A stretch of 38,495 nt of DNA from DASZMJ01 sp035551935 (GTDB lineage Bacteria > Planctomycetota > Planctomycetia > Isosphaerales > Isosphaeraceae), in contig DASZMJ010000603.1 in NCBI GenBank assembly GCA_035551935.1, forward strand, positions 1-38,495. The letters run 5' to 3'. How positions within the stretch are numbered: the first letter of the stretch is position 1; each line of letters begins with the position of its first letter. The notes under the pieces are model-generated. The model saw only the letters and a program-made list of their open reading frames with translations. It did not search any database and had not been told where the DNA came from. Shown one piece after another: positions 9,046-16,082 of this stretch. The position numbers and the translations under genes are program-made.

Positions 9046-9079
9046 GGGCCGGCCGTCGCCCCGGGGCGACGGCCGGCCC
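9046..9079. terminator. Perfect 34-bp GC palindrome between DUF1080 and permease genes
   Basis: Two exact 17-bp halves meet at 9062/9063, starting 9 bp after the DUF1080 stop. There is no loop and no T-tract. It is similar in style to the 42-bp palindrome after the porin and probably marks a transcript end or an attenuation point before the amino-acid permease. Confidence 0.5.
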
Positions 9080-9104
9080 CCGCCGAGAGGACCGAGGTCA
9101 TCGC

Positions 9105-10694
9105 ATGCCGAACCTGTTCGCGCGGAAGTCGATCGCCGTCCTGAAGGCCGAGGCGGGGTCGGATCACGGCCTGAAGCGGACGCTCACGGCCACCAACCTG
9201 ATGACCCTCGGCATCGGTGCCATCATCGGCGCCGGCATCTTCAGCCTGACGGGCAAGGCCGCGGCCGAGAACGCCGGCCCGGCCATCATGATCTCGTTCA
9301 TCCTCGGCGGCATCGCCTGCGCCTTCGCCGGGCTCTGCTACGCCGAGATGGCCTCGACGGTCCCCGTCGCCGGCTCGGCCTACACCTACGCCTACGCGAC
9401 GATGGGCGAATTCATCGCCTGGCTGATCGGCTGGGACCTGATCCTCGAGTACTCGCTCGGCGCGACGACGGTGGCGATCAGCTGGTCGGGCTACGTCGTC
9501 AGCTTCCTGAGCCGCAACCTCGGCATCGTGATGCCGCCCCAGTGGATCGCGGCGCCGGGGACCAAGCTGATCGACATCCCGCTCGACGTCGCCGACAGGC
9601 TCCGGCTGCCGACGGCCGGCTGGACGATGCTCGACAACGTCCGCGAGGTGCTGGAGAAGGCCCAGATCGACCCGGCCTCGTTCGCGCAGGCGACGGCCAT
9701 CATCAACGTCCCGGCGATGCTGATCATCGCCGCGGTGACGGCGCTGTTGATCGTCGGCATCCAGGAATCGGCCAACGTCAATAACGTGATCGTCATCATC
9801 AAGGTGGCCATCGTCCTGACGTTCATCGCCGTCGGCATCGGCTACGTCTCGACGGCCAACTGGGGCGGCGAGTTCATCCCGAAGAACACCGGCAAGTTCG
9901 GCGAGTTCGGCTGGAGCGGCATCGTCCGGGGCGCGGGGGTCGTCTTCTTCGCCTACATCGGCTTCGACGCCGTCTCGACCGCGGCGCAGGAGGCCAAGGA
10001 CCCGCAGCGCGACATGCCGATCGGCATCCTCGGCTCGCTGGCGATCTGCACGATCCTCTACATCCTCGTGGCGTTCGTCCTGACCGGCGTCGTGAACTAC
10101 CGCCTGCTGGCCGTGCCCGACCCGATCGCCGTCGGCATCGAGGCGCTGAAGCTGAAGTGGCTCTCGCCGATCGTCAAGCTCGGCGCCATCGCCGGGCTCA
10201 GCTCGGTGATCCTCGTGATGCTGCTGGGCCAGCCGCGCATCTTCTACTCGATGTCGAAGGACGGCCTGCTCCCGGCCGTCGTCTCGAAGGTCCACCCGCG
10301 GTTCGGCACCCCCTTCGTGACGACCACGATCACCGGCGTCGTCGTCATGATCGCCGCCGGCCTGATGCCGCTGAGCATCGTCGGCGAGCTGGTCTCGATC
10401 GGCACGCTCTTCGCCTTCGCGATCGTCTGCGTCGGCGTCCTGGTCCTCCGCCTCACCCAGCCCGACGTCCAGCGGCCGTTCAAGACCCCGATGGTCTGGG
10501 TCACGGCCCCGCTCGGCGCCGCCTTCTCGGTCTTCCTGATGGCCGGCCTCCCGCGCGACACCTGGAAGCGCCTCATCTACTGGATGGCCATCGGCCTGGT
10601 CATCTATTTCGCCTACGGCATGTGGCACAGCGCCCTCGGCAAGGGCAAGCCCGACGAGAGCCTCGTCGGCGCGGCCGACGACGCCATCGCCTGA
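9105..10694 (+). CDS. APC-superfamily amino acid permease (cationic amino acid transporter type)
   Basis: A 529-aa inner-membrane permease. The ATG at 9105 has GAGG 7 bp upstream, and the product starts with the short cytoplasmic leader MPNLFARKS. The first helix carries the APC signature TLGIGAIIGAGIFSLTG (residues about 35-51), followed by CYAEMASTVPVAGSAYTY. The mid-protein motif GVVFFAYIGFDAVSTAAQEAKDP is typical of the CAT branch (PF13520). About 12-14 hydrophobic helices are visible, more spread out than in short APC proteins because of a loop near residues 135-195. The likely substrate is one or more amino acids, cationic by family resemblance only. A 30-bp-arm hairpin lies between its stop and the stop of the converging cstA. 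Confidence 0.88.
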   Translation: MPNLFARKSIAVLKAEAGSDHGLKRTLTATNLMTLGIGAIIGAGIFSLTGKAAAENAGPAIMISFILGGIACAFAGLCYAEMASTVPVAGSAYTYAYATMGEFIAWLIGWDLILEYSLGATTVAISWSGYVVSFLSRNLGIVMPPQWIAAPGTKLIDIPLDVADRLRLPTAGWTMLDNVREVLEKAQIDPASFAQATAIINVPAMLIIAAVTALLIVGIQESANVNNVIVIIKVAIVLTFIAVGIGYVSTANWGGEFIPKNTGKFGEFGWSGIVRGAGVVFFAYIGFDAVSTAAQEAKDPQRDMPIGILGSLAICTILYILVAFVLTGVVNYRLLAVPDPIAVGIEALKLKWLSPIVKLGAIAGLSSVILVMLLGQPRIFYSMSKDGLLPAVVSKVHPRFGTPFVTTTITGVVVMIAAGLMPLSIVGELVSIGTLFAFAIVCVGVLVLRLTQPDVQRPFKTPMVWVTAPLGAAFSVFLMAGLPRDTWKRLIYWMAIGLVIYFAYGMWHSALGKGKPDESLVGAADDAIA

Positions 10695-10703
10695 GGCCCG
10701 TCC

Positions 10704-10775
10704 TCGTAGGGTCCGCTCTTCGCGGACCTCTTCCTATTCCGCAATGAAGAGGTCCGCGAAGAGCGGACCCTACGA
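10704..10775. repeat. Family A hairpin (GTAGGGTCCGC type), bidirectional terminator position
   Basis: The 30-bp arms at 10704-10733 and 10746-10775 are exact reverse complements with a 12-nt loop. The element fills the space between the permease stop and the cstA stop. The same arm sequence, with CTATTG in place of CTCTTC, recurs at 15949-16013, 16652-16676 (half) and 16679-16759 around the RAYT gene, so this is a REP-like family. Its position suggests it ends both transcripts. Confidence 0.8.
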
Positions 10776-10776
10776 A

Positions 10777-12924
10777 TCACTCGACGCCGACCGCCGCCGG
10801 CGTGCGGCCCGCGCGGGCCCAACGCGCGGCGGCCGAGGCGAGGATGACGACGACGCAACCCATCAACATCAACGTCAGCCCCGCGTTGAGCAGGCCCTTC
10901 AGGTGCTGCCCCTCCGCGAGCCAGGGGCCGAGGTTGCCGAAGCCCCGGAGCTTGCCCCCCGCGCGGACCCAGCCGGCGTACGTGCCGGTGATCTCGGAGT
11001 AGCCGGCGGTCATCGTCGTCGTCGCGACGAAGGCCATCGGCACCAGCGTCAAGGGGGCGAACCGCCCCTTGCCGGAGTTGATCAGCACGGTCGAGACCAC
11101 CGCCAGCGCGATCACCGACAGGAGCTGGTTGGCCATGCCGAACATCGGCCAGATCGTGTCCACGCTCCCCGTCCAGATGAAGTACGACCACCCCAGCACG
11201 ACCAGCCCCGTCGCCAGCAGCGACGCCGGCAGCCATTCGAGGTCCCCGAGCGGCTTCCACAACCGACCGAGGAACTCCTGCACCAGGAACCGGCCGATCC
11301 GCGTGCCGGCATCAATCGTGGTGAGAATGAACAGCGCTTCAAACATGATCGCGAAGTGATACCAGTAGCTGGCGAGCCCCCGGAGCCCCGGCAACGCCTG
11401 GGTGAAGATCCGGGCCATGCCGACGGCCAGCGTGACGGCGCCTCCCGTCCGCCCCCGGAGCGACTCCTGCACGTCCCGCTCCATCGCCGTCAGCTCGTCC
11501 GGGCCGCCGCCGTGCTCGATGTCCGCCTCGGCCAGGACCCGGGCGAACTCGGGCACCCGCTCGACGTCGACGTTGATCCCGTAGTACATCGACCCCGGCA
11601 ACGCCGCCGCCGCGATCAACGCCACGACGCCGACCAGCCCTTCCATCAGCATCGCCCCATAACCAATCATGCGGATGTCGGACTCCTTGTCCACCATCTT
11701 CGGCGTCGTCCCCGACGACACGAGCGCGTGGAATCCCGAGATGGCCCCGCACATGATGCAAATGAACAGATAAGGGAAAATTGGCCCCCTCAGGTTCGGC
11801 CCGCCGCCGCCGACGAAGTGGTGGTTGACCGCGGGGGCCTGGAGGGTCGGATTGGCGATCAGGACGCCGACGACCAGGAGCGCGATCGTGCCGATCTTCA
11901 GGAAGCTCGACAGGTAATCGCGGGGCGCCAGCAGCAGCCAGACCGGCAGGACCGAGGCGACGAACCCGTACGCGGCGATGGCGAGGATCGTCTGCTCGCG
12001 GGAGAGGGTGAACCACGGCCCGAGGCCGGATTTCGGCACCCACGCCCCCGCGACCGTCGCCGCCAGCACGAGGGTCGCGCCGAGCACCGACGCCTCGACG
12101 ACCTTCCCCTTGCGGAAGCGATACATGTAGGCCCCGACGAGCAGGGCGATCGGGATCGTGCAGGCGATCGTGAAGGTCCCCCAGGCGCTCCCCCTCATCA
12201 CGCGGCGGGCGTCCCTGGGCAGGATGAGCTTGGTCCGGCCCGCCTCGCTGGCGAAGCCGGCATGGGCGCCGCGGGGGACGACGACGTCGAACGGCTCGGT
12301 GCTCGTGACCGCCGGGGCCCTGGGGTCGAAGCGATAGTCGGTCCCGGCGGGGAGGTGGAACGTCCTCCGTTCGGGCCGCATGGTGCTCCGGATCTCGGCC
12401 CCCGCCGGGTAGACCAGGGCCCCGCCCGACTTCAGCCGCGCCTCCTCGCCGCCGAGGGCCTTGACGACGACGATGCCGAGGCCGGCCAGGGCGATGACGA
12501 CGATGTAGAGGACCGCCAGGGCCGTCGCCCGGCCGGCGACCGGGCCGATCTCGGCGAAGGCGATCCCGGCGAGGCTCTGCCCCCCGCGCCGGGTCGAGGC
12601 GACGAGGACCATCATGTCCTGCACCGCCCCCGCCAGGCAGACCCCCACGACCAGCCACACCAGGCCGGGCAGGTATCCGAACTGGAGGGCCAGCACCGGC
12701 CCGATCAACGGCCCCGCCCCCGAGATCGCCGCGAAGTGGTGGCCGAACAGGACCCAGCGGTTCGTCGGGTGGTAGTTCTGGCCGTCGTAGCGCTCGTGCG
12801 CGGGGGTGATCCTGGAGTCGTCCAGGCTCGCGACCCGCGCCGCGAGGAAGGCGCTGTAATAGCGATAGGCCACCGCCAGGGCCGCCAGCACCCCGAGCAT
12901 CACCGGCATCGCACGGACGGTCAT
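10777..12924 (-). CDS. cstA: Carbon starvation protein A (peptide/pyruvate transporter)
   Basis: A 715-aa inner-membrane protein, close to the family length of about 700. The ATG at 12924 follows a GGGGAG ribosome site. The N-terminal region is diagnostic: RYYSAFLAARV, then PAHERYDGQNYHPTNRWVLFGHHFAAISGAGPLIGP in overlapping blocks (residues 21-77), and QDMMVLVASTRRGGQSL. CstA proteins take up peptides or pyruvate under carbon limitation. Odd here: between KALGG (about residue 158) and SAWGTFTIACTIPIAL (246 onward) there is a soluble insert of about 88 residues that E. coli-type CstA lacks. It looks like a small beta-rich extracytoplasmic loop. The long upstream extension of the reading frame (to 14202) is only an open frame through repeats, not part of the gene. 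Confidence 0.9.
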   Translation of the reverse strand: MTVRAMPVMLGVLAALAVAYRYYSAFLAARVASLDDSRITPAHERYDGQNYHPTNRWVLFGHHFAAISGAGPLIGPVLALQFGYLPGLVWLVVGVCLAGAVQDMMVLVASTRRGGQSLAGIAFAEIGPVAGRATALAVLYIVVIALAGLGIVVVKALGGEEARLKSGGALVYPAGAEIRSTMRPERRTFHLPAGTDYRFDPRAPAVTSTEPFDVVVPRGAHAGFASEAGRTKLILPRDARRVMRGSAWGTFTIACTIPIALLVGAYMYRFRKGKVVEASVLGATLVLAATVAGAWVPKSGLGPWFTLSREQTILAIAAYGFVASVLPVWLLLAPRDYLSSFLKIGTIALLVVGVLIANPTLQAPAVNHHFVGGGGPNLRGPIFPYLFICIMCGAISGFHALVSSGTTPKMVDKESDIRMIGYGAMLMEGLVGVVALIAAAALPGSMYYGINVDVERVPEFARVLAEADIEHGGGPDELTAMERDVQESLRGRTGGAVTLAVGMARIFTQALPGLRGLASYWYHFAIMFEALFILTTIDAGTRIGRFLVQEFLGRLWKPLGDLEWLPASLLATGLVVLGWSYFIWTGSVDTIWPMFGMANQLLSVIALAVVSTVLINSGKGRFAPLTLVPMAFVATTTMTAGYSEITGTYAGWVRAGGKLRGFGNLGPWLAEGQHLKGLLNAGLTLMLMGCVVVILASAAARWARAGRTPAAVGVE

Positions 12925-13006
12925 CGCTCCCCCTCCCCGGCCCCGATCGTATGTCCCCAGTCTATGGCCGGCCCCTCCGTAATCAAGGGAGGGCCCGAGG
13001 GCCTTC

Positions 13007-13677
13007 GGTTCGTTCCGCGCCGGGTGTTCGCGGCGGTTCCGGCCCTCGGCGGGCCGACCCTGGCCGGATCGCGAACCGAACCAAAGTGGCCGGTGGGTTC
13101 GTTCGGCGCGCGGCCGGGTCGAGGTGCGAAGTGGGTTCGTTTCGCGACGCGACGTGCCAAGATCCCCCCATCGTCGATCCGGCCACCATTCCCCTTCGAG
13201 GTCCCCCGGCACCCGCGCGATCGGGTTCGTTTCGGGCGCCGAGGGGCCGCCGTTGGGTTCGTTTTCGCGCCGCGCGCCCGGCGTTGGGTTCGTTCGGCGC
13301 CGCCTCGATCCGCCGGCAGACCTTGCCCAGCCCCGCCAATGCCCCGTTCGCTTCGTTTCGAATCGGCGCGCGTGGCCCGCACGACTTTCCCATGCCTCCC
13401 AGTGCCCCGTTCGGTTCGTTTCGAGCCGAGGCCGGGTGGCTGGGGCCGCGAGGCACGGTCCCCGAGCGCCGGGGCCTTGCCCCAGCCACCCAATCGAACT
13501 CGTCCCCATCCCCCGTCCCCTGACCCCGTTGCGAAGTGGGTTCGTTTCGCGCCGCGGCGCCGGCGGAAATGGGTTCGTTTCGCGCCGCGGCGACCTCGTC
13601 TCCCACGTCCCCGGGACCTCCGCGAAGTGAACCAAACCGGCCCTTCGGTTCGTTCCGCGCGGCGCGTCGGGTTCGTT
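13007..13677 (+). repeat. Phased GGTTCGTT repeat tract (AACGAACC on the minus strand)
   Basis: The octamer GGTTCGTT occurs exactly at 13007, 13096, 13134, 13224, 13256, 13287, 13413, 13539, 13572, 13647 and 13670, with a one-base variant at 13350. It is always on the plus strand, usually as GGGTTCGTTTCG or GGGTTCGTTCCGCG. From 13224 to 13572 the spacings are 32, 31, 63, 63, 126 and 33, that is, multiples of about 31.5 bp. Parts form longer repeats: about 63-bp units ending in CCCCGTTCG-TTCGTTTCGA at 13344 and 13407, and a near-identical pair at 13532 and 13565. On the minus strand all three frames show recurrent short peptides (RNEPN, ETNP, KRTH), so the repetition is at DNA level rather than protein level. 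Confidence 0.8.
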
Positions 13678-13710
13678 CCGCGCGGCGCTATCGCGGCGAT
13701 CGTCTCCTGT

Positions 13711-13779
13711 TTGTCCTCTGCCATCGGTCATGTGCCCTCGACCCTCTTGTCTTCTGCCATCGGCCATCTGCCCTTGGAC
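13711..13779. repeat. Pair of degenerate 32-bp direct repeats
   Basis: Two copies, 13711-13742 and 13748-13779, share the frame TTGTC-TCTGCCATCGG-CAT-TGCCCT with a handful of substitutions. They directly follow the GGTTCGTT tract and contain no gene. Confidence 0.5.
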
Positions 13780-14016
13780 ATCCCCAACCTCGTCCCGGCG
13801 CGCAAGAGACCCCTCCCGCGAGGAGCCGCTACCCTTCCAGTTGGAATCCCGGGCGAAAACCGGCAGGAATTCCGGAGAATCGCCCCGGCGACCCCGTCCC
13901 GGCCGGCGACCGGGCCGCTTGTGGGGGGGCGTCGGACCCCTTATCCTGGGGCGAGAGCGGGCCCGGCGGCGGCGTCGGGCGGCGAGGTATTCCCAGGCCT
14001 GAGGGAGCCAACGACG

Positions 14017-14151
14017 ATGACCAGAGAGAGCCGGAGCCGTCGCGAGTTCATCCGGGTGGCGGCGGCCAGCCCGCTGCTGCTGCCACTGACCAACCCGGCG
14101 TCGCGGACGATGGCCGACGAGACGAGGGCCAAGCAGGGCAAACGCATCTAA
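14017..14151 (+). pseudogene. Tat leader fragment of the Gfo/Idh oxidoreductase gene, cut off by an insertion
   Basis: An ATG with GGGAG some 12 bases upstream opens a 44-codon frame with a classic twin-arginine leader: SRSRREFIRVAAASPLLLPL, then a cleavage-like region. It ends at a TAA inside the left arm of the AT-rich palindrome at 14134-14256. The enzyme body continues in another frame (frame 1 here versus frame 0 after the insertion). Planctomycete Gfo/Idh proteins normally have this leader joined directly to a short spacer and the NAD-binding domain, so leader and body are probably two halves of one former gene. Confidence 0.7.
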
Positions 14152-14256
14152 TTCACAAATCCTTGTCTGCAAAGAACTTGCGACTAGTTGAATTCCGTGC
14201 ACTAGATTGCAAATCCTTGCAGGACAAGGATTTGCGAAACACGTGCGTTCGCCCTG
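14134..14256. mobile_element. MITE-like AT-rich imperfect palindrome inside the oxidoreductase gene
   Basis: This 123-bp element is visibly richer in A/T than its surroundings. Its two halves are imperfect inverted repeats. The ends match over CAGGGC-AACGCA (12 of 13), an internal CAAATCCTTGTC matches exactly, and the centre pairs CTAGT with ACTAG around a 12-nt loop. The word CAAATCCTTG occurs three times (14156 and 14210 forward, 14225 inverted), and 14209-14235 alone forms an 11-bp perfect hairpin. It has no coding capacity. Its position between a Tat leader and a frameshifted enzyme body suggests an insertion. No clear target-site duplication was seen. Confidence 0.6.
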
Positions 14257-15482
14257 GGGCCAAGAACGACCGGCCGCGGCTCGGCCTCATCGGCGCCGGC
14301 GGGCAAGGGTCGGGCGACGCGCGAGGGGCCTCGCACTTCGGCGACTTCCTCGCCGTCTGCGACGTCGACCGCAACCACGCCGAGCACGCCAAGGCCGACA
14401 GGAACATCGGCAAGGGCAAGGCCGACGTCTACGAGGACTACCGCAAGCTCCTCGACCGCAACGACATCGATGCCGTCGTCATCGGCACCCCCGACCACTG
14501 GCACACCAAGATCCTCATCGACGCGATGAAGGCCGGCAAGGACGCCTACTGCGAGAAGCCGCTGACCTTGACCATCGACGAAGGGAAGAAGATCGGCGAG
14601 GTCGCCAAGCAGACCAAGCGCGTGGTGCAGGTCGGCACGCAGCAGCGGAGCGACCACAACCGCGTCTTCCTGCTCGCCGTGGCGCTGGTGCGCTCGGGCC
14701 GGATCGGCAAGATCCGCAAGGTCACCGCGGCCATCGGCGGCGCCCCGAGCGGCGGCCCGTTCAAGAAGGAAGCCCCGCCCGCCGGCCTGAACTGGGACAT
14801 GTGGCTCGGCCAGGCCCCGAAGGTCGAGTACATCAAGGAGCGCTGCCACGGCGAGTTCCGCTGGTGGTACGAGTACTCCGGCGGCAAGCTCACCGACTGG
14901 GGCGCGCACCACGTCGACATCGGCACCTGGGGCATCGGCATGGAGAACTCCGGCCCGACCACCATCGAGGTCGAGACCGGCGTCCTGCCCGTCCCGTTCG
15001 AGCGCGGGTGGCCGAAGGTCGACGACCAGTACAACACGGCGACCCGCTTCCTCGTGAAGGCCACGTTCCCCAACGGCGTCGTGCTGCAGATCCGCGACGA
15101 CACCGAGAACGGCGTCACCTTCGAGGGGACCAACGGCCGCATCTTCGTCACCCGCGACCGCATCGACCTGTCCGGCGGCTCGGTCGACGCCCTCTACAAG
15201 GACCCGGTGCCCGAGAAGCTCCTGGTCGAGCTCCGCAAGGGGAAGCGCGTCGACGGCCACATGGCCAACTTCTTCGAGTGCGCCCGCGACCGCGCCACGC
15301 CCGTCTCCGACGTCTGGTCGCACCACCGCGCCCTGACGACCTGCCACCTCGCGAACATCGCCATGCGGCTCGGCAACCGCACGCTCCGCTGGGACGCCGA
15401 GAAGGAGGAGATCATCGGCGACTCCGAGGCCAACTCCTGGCTCACCCGCCCGCAGCGCGCCCCGTATGAGGTCACCACCTGA
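14232..15482 (+). CDS. Gfo/Idh/MocA family oxidoreductase, body of an interrupted gene
   Basis: The body is about 416 aa when read from the TTG at 14232; TTGs at 14178 and 14217 are alternatives, and no ATG is available. An NAD(P)-binding Rossmann start (RLGLIGAGGQGSGDARG) lies 14 residues in, followed by GTPDHWHTKILIDAMKAGKD and the family signature AYCEKPLT. The rest covers the C-terminal substrate domain (DWGAHHVDIGTWGIGM and downstream). It appears intact to its stop. Members oxidise or reduce sugars and related polyols. The twin-arginine leader lies upstream in a different frame, separated by the 123-bp palindrome. If translated from the internal TTG the protein would be cytoplasmic instead of exported. 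It could also be a dead gene. Confidence 0.75.
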   Translation: MRNTCVRPGAKNDRPRLGLIGAGGQGSGDARGASHFGDFLAVCDVDRNHAEHAKADRNIGKGKADVYEDYRKLLDRNDIDAVVIGTPDHWHTKILIDAMKAGKDAYCEKPLTLTIDEGKKIGEVAKQTKRVVQVGTQQRSDHNRVFLLAVALVRSGRIGKIRKVTAAIGGAPSGGPFKKEAPPAGLNWDMWLGQAPKVEYIKERCHGEFRWWYEYSGGKLTDWGAHHVDIGTWGIGMENSGPTTIEVETGVLPVPFERGWPKVDDQYNTATRFLVKATFPNGVVLQIRDDTENGVTFEGTNGRIFVTRDRIDLSGGSVDALYKDPVPEKLLVELRKGKRVDGHMANFFECARDRATPVSDVWSHHRALTTCHLANIAMRLGNRTLRWDAEKEEIIGDSEANSWLTRPQRAPYEVTT

Positions 15483-15519
15483 GTCGGGTTGATCCTCTTT
15501 CCCCGTCCTCTCCCGTCGC

Positions 15520-15546
15520 GGGCGACGCCTAGGATGGGCGTCGCCC
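15520..15546 (+). terminator. Terminator hairpin after the Gfo/Idh gene
   Basis: A 10-bp perfect stem (GGGCGACGCC at 15520-15529 with its complement at 15537-15546) has a 7-nt loop. It lies 38 bp after the stop and is followed within 10 bp by CTTTTCCCC. It is the most conventional intrinsic terminator in the window. Confidence 0.6.
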
Positions 15547-15562
15547 CTGACTTTTCCCCCTC

Positions 15563-15655
15563 GTAGCAGGCACGCTCCGCGTGCCGTCCGCCCCGCAGGG
15601 CAGGCCAAGGCCTGCCGGGGACGGCCGCCGAGGCAGGCCAAGGCCTGCCCTACGG
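15563..15655. repeat. Composite: family C half-arm plus two GCAGGCCAAGGCCTGCC palindromes
   Basis: GTAGCAGGCACGCTCCGCG and the following bases (15563-15592) match the left arm of the hairpins at 24434-24635, but the right arm is missing. In its place are two copies of GCAGGCCAAGGCCTGCC (about 15599-15615 and 15634-15650). The second ends in CCTACGGGA, exactly as family D elements end. Confidence 0.6.
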
Positions 15656-15776
15656 GAATGAGGGTCGGGCGCATCATGGAGCACATCCTGACCGGACTCC
15701 TCCCGAGCGGCCGAGAACTGCCGCAACAGGCTCCATCGCTCGCACGGAAGCTCGCCGACCTCATCGGCCAGCCTAG

Positions 15777-15850
15777 TAGGGTGCGTCGAGTCCGCGACGA
15801 CGCACCTCTTCATCATCCATGACGCGGATGGGGCGGTGCGTCGTCGCGGT
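15777..15850. repeat. Family B hairpin, decayed copy (TAGGGTGCGTCGAGTCC type)
   Basis: The left arm at 15777-15806 matches the family B arm at 16811-16844. The right arm, starting near 15835, pairs exactly for about 15 bp (GGTGCGTCGTCGCGG) and then degenerates. The loop of about 28 nt is unrelated to that of the other copy. Confidence 0.55.
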
Positions 15851-15948
15851 CGGGTGGCAGGAGTTGAGGCGGCCAACCACGCCGGATACGTTTGGGGATG
15901 GGCTGAGGAGGACGCGGGATCGGTTGCCGACGCGCCTCAGCCGTAGCC

Positions 15949-16013
15949 GTAGGGTCCGCTATTGCGGACCTCTTCGTTCGTGGATTGAGGAGGTCCGCAA
16001 TAGCGGACCCTAC
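15949..16013. repeat. Family A REP-like hairpin, left flank of the RAYT gene
   Basis: The 24-bp arms at 15949-15972 and 15990-16013 are exact complements (GTAGGGTCCGCTATTGCGG and on) with a 17-nt loop. It lies 69 bp upstream of the RAYT start, the position expected for REP elements mobilised by such a transposase. Confidence 0.75.
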
Positions 16014-16022
16014 AGGGATCAG

Positions 16023-16053
16023 GGCCGCGTGCCGCCCTGGACCCAATCCTTCA
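16023..16053 (-). repeat. Stray copy A of the lactate permease 3' end
   Basis: GGCCGCGTGCCGCC, two changed bases, then GGACCCAATCC-TCA reproduces the last codons of the lactate permease (DWVPGGTRP) found in the real gene at 16891-16935. It sits directly after a family A hairpin, as copy B does at 16762-16806. It has no coding role here. Confidence 0.7.
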
Positions 16054-16082
16054 GAGCATCTTCCATACGAGGTCCCTCGAAC

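Larger units (their letters stand above)
12925..14016. other. Long non-coding interval upstream of cstA and the Gfo/Idh gene
   Basis: Many overlapping open frames exist on both strands, but all are shadows of repeated Arg/Asn-rich words. The interval holds the GGTTCGTT tract (13007-13677) and a pair of degenerate 32-bp repeats (13711-13742 and 13748-13779). About 200 bp of GC-rich sequence without recognised elements then leads to the oxidoreductase leader. Promoters of divergent cstA and the Gfo/Idh gene must lie here, but none could be assigned. Confidence 0.6.
15483..16082. other. Repeat-rich intergenic block before the RAYT gene
   Basis: No gene is supported. In order the block holds a terminator hairpin (15520-15546), half of a family C arm (15563-15592) and two family D-like palindromes (15597-15655). 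A GC-rich stretch without features follows, then a decayed family B hairpin (15777-15850), a full family A hairpin (15949-16013) and a stray copy of the lactate-permease 3' end (16023-16053). It reads as a site where short repeats have accumulated. Confidence 0.6.

Noticed and set aside
13007..13677. CRISPR-like array because of regular spacing
   Set aside because: The conserved unit is only 8-12 bp, spacings vary by multiples, and no cas genes are present.
12921..13724. Minus-strand frames with repeated RNEPN or KRTH peptides, as possible repeat proteins
   Set aside because: The same repetition appears in all three frames, so it comes from the DNA repeat; no start signal or stable protein pattern supports a gene.
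10744..14151. Very long plus-strand frame of 1135 codons
   Set aside because: It is antisense to cstA and then runs through the repeat tract. Only its last 44 codons, the Tat leader, are meaningful.
15529..16046. Minus-strand frames opposite the repeat block before the RAYT gene
   Set aside because: They span several hairpins and change composition at each repeat boundary; not genes.
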